Below the pieces are notes generated by a model, which ran no database searches, had not been told where the DNA came from, and saw nothing but the letters and a program-made list of their open reading frames with translations. The position numbers and the translations under genes are program-made. Source: Hansfordia pulvinata (taxonomy: Eukaryota; Ascomycota; Sordariomycetes; Xylariales). From it: a stretch of DNA of 64,000 nucleotides. The stretch covers positions 2,294,001 to 2,358,000 of the forward strand of contig BJKQ01000002.1 in assembly GCA_006538405.1 (NCBI GenBank), read 5' to 3'. Below are positions 24,061 to 36,500 of the stretch, one piece after another (positions within the stretch are counted from its first letter, which is position 1; each line of letters starts with the position of its first letter).

Positions 24061-25362
24061 ATGGCGGGCGAGGAAGAGGACGAGGACGACTACATGTCGA
24101 TGGCCTTCCTGGAAGAGCCCGCCGGGGGCGGCAGGGGCGGCAAGGCGGGCAGAGGGAGGACCTCGCACGCGGCGGCCCCCGAGACCTCGCTGCAGCGGCG
24201 CCAGCGGCTCAAGCGCGAGGGCGAGATCCGGGGCCACCCAAAGTCCAAGGAGGAGCTGGCGGCGGAGGAGGAGGCGCGGCGCGAGGCGGCGCTGTCGACG
24301 TCGATGCTCGAGGCGGCGGCCTCGGGGGCCCGCAAGAGCAAGGGGCTCGCCATGATGGCCAAGATGGGCTTCAAGGCCGGCGACACGCTGGGCGCGCAGA
24401 CCAGGCCGCCACCGCAGAGTGTTACGCAGCAGAAGCATAATCCACAGGGAGCCGAGGGGACGTCGCCTCAGTCCCACGCCGACGGCGGCATCAGCAACAA
24501 GAACGACGACGAAGACGGCAAAGACAACAACAGCAGAAACAACAACAACAAGAACGGATTCGTCCCCTCGGCCATCACCGAGCCGCTCCGGCCCGAGATG
24601 CGGGACGGCCGGGCGGGCATCGGGCTGGACGCGGACCGCAAGCGCAAGGTGCGCGAGGCGGCGGCGCAGCAGGAGAAGCGGGCGCGGACGGGCGAGGCCG
24701 AGTTCCGCGACCGGGTGCGGCGCGAGCGCGAGGAGGCGCGCGCCGAGCGACTGGCCCACGGTGCCATGAAGGTGTGCGAGGGCATGGCGGAGGAGGAGGA
24801 GGAGCAGGAAGCACGGAGGCAGCGGGGCGGCGAAGACGGCGACGATAGCAGCGACGAGGATGCGGGGGGCACGGCGAGGAGGAGGAGGTGGGGTAGCAAA
24901 GCAGCCGCCGCCGCCGCCGCCGCACGCCGCCCACCCCTCAAGTCGATCCCCGTCGAGTGGCGCGGGCTGGTGCGGGCGCGCGAGGAGGCGGGGCGCGAGC
25001 GCCGCGCGCGGCACGACATGCTGCAGTCGTCCGCGGCCCCGCGGTACCTGCCGCGGCTGGCGGAGGACCACGAGGGCGTCGGCGACGCGGACGACCAGGC
25101 CGCTCTTGGCGGCGGCGGCGGCGGGGGGCAAGACCCGTCACTGCTCGAGGAGACCGTGGTCGGGGCCGCCGGCGCCGGCGGCGACGACGATGACGAAGAC
25201 CCGGAGCTGGAGGCGTTCAACGGGCTCGAGGCGGGCGAGCGGCTGCGGCGCGTCGTCGGGCACCTGCGCGCGCGGTTCCGGTACTGCTTCTGGTGCAAGT
25301 GCGCGTACCCGGACGAGGAGATGGACGGGTGCCCCGGGATCACGGAGGAGGAGCATGACTGA
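24061..25362 (+). CDS. G-patch domain protein with DUF4187, GPATCH11-like
   Basis: Single-exon gene of 433 residues. The start MAGEEEDEDDYMSMAF resembles the acidic start of GPATCH11 (CCDC75) proteins and is preferred over in-frame upstream codons. A short G-patch-like segment (about residues 95-115, GLAMMAKMGFKAGDTLG) follows a Lys/Glu-rich helix. The middle is low complexity (Asn/Lys/Asp, then Ala- and Glu-rich). The C-terminus has the DUF4187 signature, with RARFRYCFWCKCAYPDEEMD and a CPG a few residues on, a probable small Cys motif. G-patch proteins typically activate DEAH-box RNA helicases in splicing or ribosome assembly; that role is inferred here. Base composition is extremely GC-rich (GCG/GGC codons), giving long antisense open frames that are not genes. 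Confidence 0.86.
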   Translation: MAGEEEDEDDYMSMAFLEEPAGGGRGGKAGRGRTSHAAAPETSLQRRQRLKREGEIRGHPKSKEELAAEEEARREAALSTSMLEAAASGARKSKGLAMMAKMGFKAGDTLGAQTRPPPQSVTQQKHNPQGAEGTSPQSHADGGISNKNDDEDGKDNNSRNNNNKNGFVPSAITEPLRPEMRDGRAGIGLDADRKRKVREAAAQQEKRARTGEAEFRDRVRREREEARAERLAHGAMKVCEGMAEEEEEQEARRQRGGEDGDDSSDEDAGGTARRRRWGSKAAAAAAAARRPPLKSIPVEWRGLVRAREEAGRERRARHDMLQSSAAPRYLPRLAEDHEGVGDADDQAALGGGGGGGQDPSLLEETVVGAAGAGGDDDDEDPELEAFNGLEAGERLRRVVGHLRARFRYCFWCKCAYPDEEMDGCPGITEEEHD

Positions 25363-25936
25363 TGGGAAACCCCCCTCCCCCCGGGTCGGCTACCGCTGGG
25401 TGCTCCTTGATAGGGGTGTTTGCCAGCAATGGATGCTCTGCGGTCGGATTCTTTCGGTTCGTGTCTACATGTATATGCCACCAGACCTTTACTCCAAGTT
25501 GTGTGTATTGTAATATTTCATCACCACCTCGGGACATCAGAGCTGGCTGGAGACGGGTTCAACATGGCGAGCACACAGTGCTGCTGGCCTTGTGTGTATG
25601 TGTATGGATACCTATGGCAGCCTGAAATCATGCTCGACGAGCGGCATCTGCAACCATGACGGACTGCCCGTCCGGGGAAGAAAAGACACCGTCTCCCGCC
25701 TGCCGGACAACATGGACCGCCGGGCGTTCTGTAGATCAATGCGTGTACGATTACCTGATGATACGGAGCCCGTCACGTTGCGAGTACCTGGATCGGACGC
25801 CTCTCCCGCACCGTTTGCTACGGAGTAAATAACGAAGTGCAAAGAGGGCGTGGCGAAAATCACCTCTCTGCCACCTACATCTACGTGTACCTCCCCAGAT
25901 ACGTACTTACCTAGACGCGCACTCGAGCAAGACTAG

Positions 25937-28900
25937 TACTCGTAGAAGCAGCAGTCGATGGGACGAAGTCTCTCACCACCTGCGTACCTTTCCGAGGCAC
26001 CAGACAATGGCAGCTGGGCGCGTGGTGAGGCGGCATCCGCATGTCCAGAACCAGCGGGGGCCATAAACAACCAAGCGATTTCCCTCCCTCACCTCTCATC
26101 GCCCCGACTCCACTCGACTCGACTCGATTCGCATCGCAGTACCAACGACATCTGCGAAGCCCCGGGGGATGGCAAGTCGGTCGTAGGCGTGGCAACGACG
26201 AGGCGGGCGGAAGAGAAAAAAAGCCCTTCTTTGTGCAACGGTGACAGCGGCGCGCGGTCGACCACAGGCCGCGTGAGCATGGACACCCCGGCTTGAGGCC
26301 GCCACGCCGCAAGACTGGCCGGGCCACACACACAAACGCACGCACGCGGGCAGCGTGCCCCGGATGTATTCGTAGTCTAAAGTGCGCCAGTCCGGGCGGA
26401 TTAAGCTGCGACACACAGCATACCACCTAAGAAGCTTCTGGCATCTCGTGACGGACTACTTTGTCGAGTCACCCGAGCCCACCTCTCAGCTCCCGCGCTC
26501 CCGAAGCAGAGCGCGGCATCCAGAACGGGGCGAGAGAAAACGAAATAAAAGAGGAAACGTTGGTAGGAACTTGGCCCGTGCGCGGAGAGACGAGGAGAGA
26601 TGAGGCGGCGTCACGTCGGGCCCATACTCGTAACCGTAAGGATGACAAGGATACCTTATACATATCCGTATTCGATCTCCCCGTCCGTCTCAGACCTGGC
26701 GTCCTGAGAGCCGCTTGGGACCATCAATCACTGATGTCCAGTCGCTGGATGTCTGCTCGACCTCGCCTGACGGCACTGTGGCCCCCGCGACCTCGTCGCG
26801 CGAAAGACGGGAGCCACGGCGCCCAATACCGATACCCGCCTGACAAGAGGTATGCACTTGACGCCGCATATAATGTACCCAAAGGAGCCGGCAGAACGAG
26901 GTGGTGTTGACGGAACATGCGTAGAACGCAACCCGCCGCCAAAGGCTGCAGTGCCCCGTGCCGGGCTTTCCAGCCACTGATGAGGCACCATGCCAAACCC
27001 TAGCGGCCTTGTATCACACGATGACACAATTGCACACATACTCGTACAACAAATCAGGGTGAGTGTCCGCGGTCGCAAGGTGTCCGCCTCCCTCGGCGTC
27101 AAGACGTCCAGAGGAGCACCCCGTCGAAAACCACGCTCGTTGTTGCCCGACGCCGGCGCCAGGGCACGAGGAGCCAGCAGAGAGCGAATGCTGACGACGA
27201 GGCTAATGGCGCCCGTCCGCCGCCGCCCCAAAATGCCACAATGCCAACCCGTCGCCGGCGTGTCCGCCGTCCTGGCTCGGTCGAGACGACGGACGCACGC
27301 GCCAAGAACGCCTCCAGGGGCGGGGAGGTGGAGGACTGTGTGCGTGCGGCAAGGGCCTTTCAACAGGATTGGCGAAGCAAGGATCAGCTTCTATCCCCAT
27401 GCCCAACCGCCTCCCCCCCCCCCCCCCCCTCTCCCATGATGCTAACCACACAACTGTGCTCATCTGCCTGCGTGTCCGCGTAACCGCCAGGCTGTCATTG
27501 TGATGCGTGGTGAGTAGGTGAGGGGGAGGGGGGCGACGCGCGAGGACTCTGTCGGCTGGCTAGACCGGATGCATATCACGGCCAACTTGTAGCACAGGAA
27601 GTGCACTTTCATGCTCACGACGCGCATCCAAGTGGCTGACCTGATGCCTTCATCGAGCGTGCCAGGGCATGTGAGGCGGCTTGCTCGCGGCGATCCGCCC
27701 CAGGGCGGTCTGTACCTGTACTCGGGCTGGGTATGTACTCGTAGGTGAAATGGACTAGGGCTGCCCCAAGACCCTCATATCACCTATGTCCCTGCCTCGG
27801 GCTGGCACTGTGGATGGGCTCCACAGCTTATTCGTCCGATGCGCGTCCTGCCACGAACAGTGCTTGTGAATGCTCTCGTTTCGATTGCTAGAAGGCCAGA
27901 GGTATTCTCGTTCAACCCGGGGACCAGGCGCTCGAGGGTGGAACAGTCTAGGGTATACATTCCGCGACTTCCTGCCGACGATCCCGCTGCGTCCGCTGCG
28001 TCAGAGTACAGTTTGCCTCCCTGATCGCTAACGACACCGAGGCAGTCGTGGTGCTCTGTCAACCAACCCTTTCACCGTGTGATATCTGCCGGGCCGTGGA
28101 CTGCTACTCGTGCGCACGTGTGGAGACCGGTCTCGACGGGTGCTGGATAGGGGTTCCACGAGGGCTGATGGAGTACGAGTAATCAGTGAATTTGACCTAC
28201 CTACTTTAGTGGTGACAGGATGCGGCTATCTTGGGGGAATGGTGGCAGGCGTTTGGCTTGCGCCTGGATGCGTGGGCGGAGACGACGAAGCCGGCTGGCG
28301 TGGAACCCGACTGTCGGGCTTCCACGAGACGACGGCAGGATTCGTATCATGTTGGAATCGGCGGCGCGATTGTGTCGTGTCCTCGGGAGGCGCTGCAACT
28401 CACAGTCATCAAGATGCCAGGCCGCTCCGAAGTGGCAAAACCCCACTTGTGGTTGGTATTTTAGGGCTGTCTGCTCTCATGTCTCGGTCTCACGGACAGT
28501 GCCGGTCAGCCAACGAGTGCTCGTACTCGCCCTGTACCCATACTCCGTACGTAGGTAATTAACGCGCGTGTCAGGCCGAGGCGAACGAGTGAACTTGGTG
28601 GGCGGGCGCATCTCGCCTGCCACGAACGCCGGCCCGCGACCAACGACACTTCTGATGCCGCCGAGGCTCTGGCGCCGGGCTGCTCATCTCTTGGGTGGAC
28701 TGCTCCTCGCGGCGACACGCCCAGGTCGTGAGAAATAGATGAACGCGCCCGACTTTCCATGGCGGGTCTTTACCGTGGTCTCGTGTGCCCACGCGGCTGA
28801 CCGACCGAGCGTTGCAGCGGAGTCGAGCCTGGGGTCCTGCCCATCATGCGACAGGGGAGCGAGCCTCGGAGGAAGACGACGAACGACCGGGCGCAAGTTT

Positions 28901-29978
28901 GCATGGCCGCCCGGCCGAGAAGGGGAGAGGGGCTGTACGATCCATGGAGCAGGGTACTCATCGGTGTCTGCTGTCTTGGACGCCAGCTGTGCGTCAGGTA
29001 CTCGTAAGTTAGGTAGGCACAAGCAGGTCAGGTATGCATCCAAGAACGCAGTAGAGGACGCCTCCCCGTGCCGTCGTTTGTTGTACTGGCTCGTACGCTG
29101 GGGATGTCGTCAGCTTTCTCGCCTGCTAGTCCGGCATTGGAACGTCGACCCGGCTTCTCAGAGAGCAAGCCATCACCCCACATGTGCGCAGTGAAGGAGA
29201 GGAAACCAGGCGGATAGAACTATGGGGGATCCGGCGGGAATGGTGGTGGCCGAGGCAGGTGGACGAGCGACGTTGGCGAGGAGGAGGGCGTTTGCTCGGG
29301 ACTCCCAGATTGCAAGGGCAGGCTGGGGGGGGGTTGTGGTGGACAGCACGCGGCAGGGGTATGTGAGTGGGCCCCACTCAACGCAGGACACAGCGGGACG
29401 CAGCGCGGGCGGGAAAGATTCAGGTACCTTGATAGGTACCTACATAGGTGCCTACATGTAGATTTCTGGGGAACCGAGGTGCTTAGGCTATAGCATGAGT
29501 ACACTGACACTACATAACCCGATGTGCTGGATATCAGAGGGGATATCGCAGAAGTATCTGATGGATCCAAGTCAGGTACTGCCCGTTGAAACCATCGGTG
29601 CGGACCGTCATGGTTTGGCACCGGGCAGGTCCGGTCTGATACCTACCTACCTTACCTATTCATTCATGTACGAGCCTTCAGTGACGTGCATTGTACGAGT
29701 AAGGAAAGCGCACGTAGCCCTTCGACTGGCGGTAGTCGTACTCACAGCGACGAGGCCACCCGGGGCTAGAAGCAGTACCCACTACATGAATGTAGGATAT
29801 CTGCACCTGGCGCCGTTCCCTGGCTGATGAGTCTTCCCGCATGTTCTTCACCATCGGGCTGGGCTGGCGCGCGGCAGCCAATCCGATCCATGCCAATCAA
29901 TCAAGTAGGCCCATCTGCGTCCTGTCGCCAGCACGCACGCGTGCCTGCGAGGTACGAGCACTAGTCAAGGTACTCGTA
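25937..29978. repeat. Cluster of eight TACGAGTA/TACTCGTA words
   Basis: Copies start at 25937, 26625, 27039, 27736, 28174, 28999, 29694 and 29971. Six read TACTCGTA; those at 28174 and 29694 read TACGAGTA. Confidence 0.85.
29421..29461. repeat. TAGGTACCTA / CCTACATGTAG palindromic patch
   Basis: GATAGGTACCTACATAGG is followed by TGCCTACATGTAGAT. It shares the word CCTACATGTAGAT with the patch at 5644-5710, 24 kb away. Confidence 0.6.
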
Positions 29979-31073
29979 GATGGCGTACATGTAGGATTTG
30001 GCACCCGCAGTCACGAGGCAGAGCAAAGAAGGCACCTCCGCATTCCAATCCAATCAATATCATCGAAGACACACGCTGTAATGATATAAGGTGCACCTGA
30101 AGGCAATGGATGGACCTATTTCAGGTACGTAGTTCCGGTATCTACATCAGGTACCAGTAGCGTGGCACCCGACGTCGTGGTCGGGCAGGTACCTCTGGTC
30201 GAGGTGGTAGCCAGGTGGAAGGCACGGCACGGACACGGAGTGGATAACACGCGCGGAGCAGGAGCGTGGGCCCGAGGGAGAGGCTACCAGGCCGTGGCAC
30301 GAAGAAAGGGCGTGGGCGTGCGTGCGTGCAAATGGTCAGCAAGCTGGCCGATGGATGATCCGAACCGTCGACAGGCTCTCACTCACTCGACCCAGAGCCA
30401 TTCGACAGCCGACGAGCCTGAAGTGGAAGCGAGCACGCGGTCAATCGGTCGCCTCCGCTATTCACGTGTCTGGGCTGGGCCCTCCGGCCCCGTACTCGCA
30501 CCACGCAGACGCGCACGACCTGCAGCCCGATGCCCGTTCGCTCCCCTTGCGCCCCGACCTCCTCCGCCATCGCGAGACTGCAACTGCAACTGCATGTTCG
30601 CCATCAGATATTCGATACCGCTCCTGACTCCCCATCAGATGCAAATCTTCGGGGACGGTGCGCAGCCAGGACGGGCGGCCCCATTGGGGAGGCGGGGGCC
30701 ATGGATGTGCGGCGCCGGGCGCCGCGAGTAGTATATCTAGGGCTGCCGTACAGAGTGCGTGCGAGTACCCACTTTAACCGACGCCAAACCCTTCCCTTCC
30801 TCCCTGGGCAATCGACTAACGGCTGAAGGGTGGGTGTGAGGAACGGGGGAAAAAAAGAGGGAGAGTCCCAGAGGGCGGGAAAGAGACGTGTGTGAGGTGA
30901 GAGAGTTGGAAAAGACGCGAGGCCCAGAGTCGAGACCAGGCGGCTGTACTCGTCAATATCAACCCAGCTTCCTCCCTGATTTATTATGCTGCGAACCTGT
31001 GCCGGACCTGCTATCAAATCCATTGTGCCTTACCTAAGGTAAACTTGCACACGATTTCTTGAGTTCCAAAGGC

Positions 31074-31093
31074 AGGTAGGTAGGTAGGTAGGT
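31074..31093 (+). repeat. (AGGT)5 tetranucleotide repeat
   Basis: Five AGGT units followed by ACACGTG. The unit is the same as in the dispersed TAGGTA word family. Confidence 0.85.
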
Positions 31094-32059
31094 ACACGTG
31101 CCTCTTCCACACCACATCGTACCTGGTATTTACCAGAGTGTGCCCAAGCTGGATATCCATCGCCTGTGATTTATTTTCCGGCGTACGATGCCCGTCTGTG
31201 AATCCGAAGGGGCCGCTTGCGCGTCCGCATGTCACACACGACCCGACGCATTGTAATCCATGGTACTTATGCTGCTGGGAGGTATGGACGTACCTCCTAG
31301 GCAGGCACTGCTCTGCTGCGATGTTCAATTGACCTGCAGACGGGAACTACATGTGCCTGCTCTTGCACCTGTGTGCCCATATCAAATCAATGGATATCTA
31401 CACGTACCTACCTAAGTACCCTACGACATCAGCACTCAGATTGATGGATGGAAGGACCCGGCATCTACATGGCATGTAATGTACCTAATGCAAGTCCGCA
31501 GGTGCAAGACTCATCCACAGGTGTACCTATGTAGGTATTCAATAAGACCTGCCGTGTGACCGTTATGGCAGGCAGTCCGCCCTCGACCTCGAGGTGCCGG
31601 GCAGACAGATTGACACGATCCAAACCTGGGTCTCTGGATGCGGTCCGAGCACTACACTTGGGCTCCGGAGGCGATGTGCCCGCACCGGCCATGGACGCAG
31701 CGTGCAAGGCCAAACGAGCCCATCGGTGGGCGGCGGCCTCGTTTTTTGACGGCCAGTCATCGTGTCCCCGAAGCAGTCAGTTTATCGACGATGGCTGTCT
31801 GCGCCGGGAGGACAGTACGAGTCGGTGCTGCTGGGAAGCCGCAGCACCCGGTGGCGCCCAGCCAAGCTGGTCGGTATCCGGGGCAGCAGCTTCATTGACG
31901 GATGAGCGAATCCATCAGGTACCCAACTTGGGCAGGTAGAAAGACGCCTGGCGGCGGATTGCAGCCCTCGCTCGAACCATGGATTTTGGGCAAGGTGGTT
32001 TTCTTATATGCGTAGAGCTGGTCCGGAACATCGAGTGGATGATGGCGGGTGGTCTGGGG

Positions 32060-32278
32060 CGGCCTGGTTTGCTTTGGTCGGTCTGGTCTGGTCTGCTGCC
32101 CCGTCCCGCCCTTCCGTTCTGCCGTGTGCCCGTTCTGTTCTGTCGTGCCCTGGTCGTGCCCTTGTCGTGCCCTGACCTGCCCTGCCCGCCCTGCTCTGTC
32201 CTGTCGCTGTGTATTGCTATGTACTGCCGTGTCTCGTCGTGTCGTGTCGTGTCGTGTCGAGTCGAGTCGTGTCGTGTC
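32060..32278 (+). repeat. Degenerate pentanucleotide array (TGTCC/TGCCC to TCGTG)
   Basis: About 220 nt of imperfect 5-nt units. The proximal part (to about 32205) drifts among CTGTC, CTGCC, TGCCC and GTGCC. The distal part (32230-32278) is a clean TCGTG/TCGAG array read as GTGTC units. The gradient from degenerate to perfect looks like a minisatellite expanding at one edge. No protein is supported across it. Confidence 0.8.
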
Positions 32279-33160
32279 CCCCATCATGATCATCATGATG
32301 ATGATTATTAGCACCACTCTTGCCCTCGTCGTCGCCGCCATCGTCTCCTTCACCTCCGTATCGTCTACGGGTATCCTTTGCTGCAACGCACCCTCCACCC
32401 CGTGCCCATCCCTCTCTACACAGCTTGCGTGATCCCCACCCCTCGCCATCTAGTTCTTCTCCGCAACGCCCGCGTGCCCGTGAATGATATATGTAGATCC
32501 AGGCCCATGGTCCGTTCGGATACCCAAGCAAGGTCAATGAATAGCCTTGATTTATGTTCCGTAGCCAGGCATTTAGGGGATCAATCCGAGCCCGCCTGTC
32601 CGATCTGTCTACCTGCTACCTGTCTACCTGACTACCTGTCTGCCTGCGCCCCTGCGGCTGCTGCTCGTTCTCGGCAGCCTGTCAGCCAGCCTGGTGGAGG
32701 CCAAAGTGCCCGGTCCAGTCCTGTCCTCAAGACAAGGCCCCAGTCTCTCTATCCGATGTACTCACACTACCTTAGGTATGTAATGAGGTAAGTAGTGGTG
32801 GTCCCAAAAGCCCAGTCCCCCCCAGCTTCCCCCCCCCCCCCCAAAAACTACTACTGCCACTACCACTACCTACACTGGGAGGTATGGATGTACTGATGCT
32901 ACTACCTCCCACGAGTACTCGTACCAAGGGTCCCCCCCCAAAATCCAATCCAGCCACAGTCCGATCCAATCCAGTCCAATCCCATCCCAGGCACGCCAGG
33001 CTCAGACCCAACCCAGCACGACGGGACTAAGTGCGGTCATCAATGCTTGACTTGTTATTAACCTTGCCAGCCAAATGGAACCCACTACCTACTAACCACG
33101 ACTTCTTCGTCCCACACCTATCCGTGGATACTTCGTACCTCTCTCTTCCTCTCCCTCACT

Positions 33161-33180
33161 TTTCCTTTCCTTTCCTTTCC
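33161..33180 (+). repeat. (TTTCC)4 tract
   Basis: Four TTTCC units at the start of the long pyrimidine-rich stretch upstream of SNT2. Confidence 0.9.
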
Positions 33181-33287
33181 TGCGAGATATCTGCTGCCGC
33201 TCTGCTCGGCCTCCGCTCGACCTTTTGCCCTGCTTTCTACGGCGTCCGTCCCACGCATCTCCCGTCCCGGCGGCTCTCTCCCACCTT

Positions 33288-33313
33288 CCCCCCCCCCCCC
33301 CCCCCCCCCCCCC
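33288..33313 (+). repeat. Poly-C run of 26
   Basis: Twenty-six consecutive C in the SNT2 promoter, about 280 nt before its ATG. The length in the assembly may not be exact. Confidence 0.9.
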
Positions 33314-33594
33314 TAGGTCTCATTTCCATCTCTCCCACTATCCTGCCCGTCCGTGCCTAGTCACTACTGGACATTTATATCCCGTCCCGCCGGCGACCGG
33401 TATGCTTTTGGCTCCGCCCCGGCCTTCGTGAGACGAGTCTCTCTCTCTCCATCTCTTTCTATCTATCTCTCTCTGCTGCCAGACAGCCCCCCGACCCCCT
33501 CCGGGGATCCCTTTCTATCTCTGCGGCCTGTTGCTTCGCGTCTGCATCTGCATGTTTGTTAGTCCCCTGCCAGCCGGCCGCCTGCTCGCCCGCC

Positions 33595-36500
33595 ATGGCG
33601 CACAAGCATCAGCTTGATGACCAGCCCAGTGCTGTGTCATCCTCTAGGGTTTCTCCGGATTCTCGCCCAAACAACCACAACTCTCCCTCTTCCACCTCCG
33701 GCCCTGCCCCCTCTGCACCTGTGCCCAAATCCGCAAACCCCAAGGACTCGGGTGCCACCCCCGACGAGTCCACCGCCCTGGCCAAGCTCAGGGACGCCAT
33801 GGCTGGCCCATCGCCATACGGCACGCGTTCGCGCAACCGTGGTCAGGCACGTCCCAACTACGCCGAGGACAAGGATGCCGATATTGAGATGCTGGACGCG
33901 CCCTCGGACAAGAAGGAAGAGGAGCCCAGGAAACCTCTGCGCCAGGCCAGCGCCTCATCCAACGGGCCCGCCGATGCAGCGCCCAGGTCGGCGTCTCTGC
34001 ACGCGAGGAAAGGCGCCAGCGCCCCCGAAGATGCCCGCAACGGGTCTGGCAGTGGCGCGGCATCCAGCACCAAGGACGCGCCCGCGAATGCCTCCGCGGC
34101 TGCCACGGCGACGACGGCCACCACTACCGCCACTACCACCACCACCACTGCCGCCTCTGCCGCAGCGGCCACCACTACTAACAGTGCAAACATCAACGGC
34201 ACGACAGCCACCGGAACCACCTCCACAGGGTCAAAGAAGCGCAAGGCACCTGGGCAGTCGACGAGCAGCAGTGCAGCGGCTCAGGGCGCCGCGTCAGCCG
34301 CCAACGGCACTGCGACGGCTGGGACGAGGCGTGGCGTGTCCCATCCGCCGGCGGACAGCGCGACGGCCGGGTACCGCGAGTCGAATCTGCTCAGCTTCGA
34401 GCGGTGCGGCGCGATGCCGCAAGACGGCAAACTGGTGGCCGACGACGGCATAGTGCTTGGATTGAACGGTAAGCAGGTCCAGCCCGCCAGGCAGCCAGCC
34501 AGCCAGCCCGCCCGGGGTGTGCGAAGCGCATGCAGGCGCTCAGCCAGCCCGTGGTGGCGTGGCGCGGCTATTGGCGAGTTATGTGGGCTGTGTTGGGCTA
34601 ATCAGAGGCTTTGCAGACCACGTCTACCTGATATGCGAGCCTCCGGGCGAGCCGTATTACCTGGGGCGGGTGATGGAGTTCCTCCACGCCGGCAACGACA
34701 ACAAGAAGCCGGTCGATGCGCTGCGCATCAACTGGTACTACCGGCCCAAGGACATTGGCAAGAAGGCCAACGACTCGCGGCTGCTGTACGCGACGATGCA
34801 CTCGGACATCAGCCCTCTGACCTCGCTGCGTGGGAAGTGCCAGATCCGCCACAAGGCCGAGATTGAGGACATGGATGCGTACCGCTCCACCCCGGACAGC
34901 TTTTACTTTGAGAAGCTGTACGACCGCTACATCCAGAAGTACTACGAGGTCATCCCGTGCTTCCAGATTGTCAACGTGCCCGGCAAGGTCAAGAAGGTGC
35001 TGGACGAGCGGTGGAAGTACATCATTGTCGAGCAGGGCCGCTCCAAGGAGTTCACCAGCGCCGTCAAGTCGTGTAAGAGGTGCAGCGGGTATTGTGCCAA
35101 GTGAGTTTCTCCCTGGCCTGCTTTCTCTCTCTCTCCCCTCCCCCCCCAATTTAGTGCGAGTTGCCAGCAGCGCAGCACCAGCACTCTTTCGCTCTCTGCC
35201 TCTCTCCCTCTGGGGGGCTCTCCTTCCCTCACGCCCATTCTCCCGCACCCCCGTCTCACCCACTCCCGTCGCCATGTTCCTTGTCTGGTACGCGGTACAT
35301 GTACCTTTCACCACTCCACCCACCGGATGTACCTCTGTACCTGGCCGGGATGCACCCTCCACACCGTTCCAACCCGTTCTCTCAATACATGTCGTACCCG
35401 TCAGCCATCCGTTGCCCTCGTCCCCCCCATTCCATCACCCCCCCGGGAGACCCCTGACCTGGCACAACCGGCCTTCCGCAAGAGGGACTTGGCCCCCCCC
35501 CCCCCCTTCCGACCCGGGTAAGAACGCACGTATCTCGGGATGATGCTAACATGGCCTCGCTCCCAGCAACGACTCGGTCGACTGTGCCGTCTGCAAGCAG
35601 ACGTACCACATGTGCTGTGTGCGGCCCCCGCTGCTCAAGAAGCCGTCGCGTGGCTTCGCATGGGCCTGCGCCGCGTGCAGTCGCGCGCAGGAGAGGAGAC
35701 TCGAGGCCCGGCACGCGCCCAACCCGCGCGACCCGCACCCCGAAATAGAAGAGGAAGAGGTCTGGGATGAAGAGGACGACGCGGGCCAAACCAACCGCGC
35801 CAGCCCCACTGAAAATGTCGTCGAGACCCACCAGCCCGCGACCGCCGAGCAGACGTACCACGCGAGCCTGTGGCCCTACCGCTACCTGGGCATGCACTGC
35901 AAGCCCGAGGACGCCCTCGACTACGACGACCGCATCTACCCCCGCGCCGGCTCCCGCCAGGGCCCCAAGCACCAGGCCACCGTGCTGCCCTGGTACGGCC
36001 ACCACGTCGAGCTGGTCAAGCCCCTCGAGGTCAAGAAGGTCGGCAAGAAGGACTCGAAAGCGGCCAAGGAGGCCAGCGCCGCCATCGAGGCTGAAAAGCG
36101 CTCACGCGAGACTCGCCCCAAATGGGTCCAGGATGAGCCCGTCGGTTACGTCGCTCGCGGCCTGGACCTCCCCGAGGACGACCCGGACTGCACCGCCGCT
36201 CCCATCTGGCAGCCCCCCGAACCAGCCGGTGCCTCGATTACGAGCCAGGACATCGATGCCTATCTTGACAACGCCAAGGCCCAGGTCATCCCCGCCCTCG
36301 ACCTCCCCAATGAATCCACCAATCTCCTCACCGTCGCCATCAGGAAGTTGCTCTGCAGCAATTTCGACCCCAAGCTTGCGCTCAGGGAACTGATCAAGAC
36401 CGACGTCTCCGAGTTTGACGAGCCAACCCTGAGCGCTGCGGAGCTGAAGAGATTCGAGGACGCCGTGGGCAAATTCGGCTCCGAGCTGGGCATCATCTCG

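Larger units (their letters stand above)
25363..33594. other. Gene-poor intergenic block (8.2 kb) upstream of SNT2
   Basis: No conserved protein or RNA gene is recognised. The block carries nine TACGAGTA/TACTCGTA words, patches of TAGGTACCTA (29421-29461; 31074-31094), homopolymer C tracts (27414-27429, 32830 area, 33288-33313) and a degenerate pentanucleotide array (32060-32278). Open frames are short and of arbitrary composition. Confidence 0.6.
33120..33594 (+). promoter_or_regulatory. Pyrimidine-rich SNT2 promoter and leader
   Basis: A strongly CT-rich stretch (TTTCC units, the poly-C run, then CTCTCTCT/CTATCTATCTCT at 33436-33475) leads into the ATG at 33595. CT-rich tracts just upstream of the transcription start are typical of fungal housekeeping promoters. 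The exact start is not visible. Confidence 0.5.

Noticed and set aside
23785..25481. Long minus-strand open frames (up to 448 codons)
   Set aside because: They are antisense to the G-patch gene and reflect its extreme GC content (Arg/Ala/Pro/Leu repeats).
32049..32432. Cys/Val/Ser-rich open frame that looks like a small secreted cysteine-rich protein
   Set aside because: The cysteines come from the TCGTG/TGTCC pentanucleotide array and there is no signal peptide; it is a repeat translation artefact.
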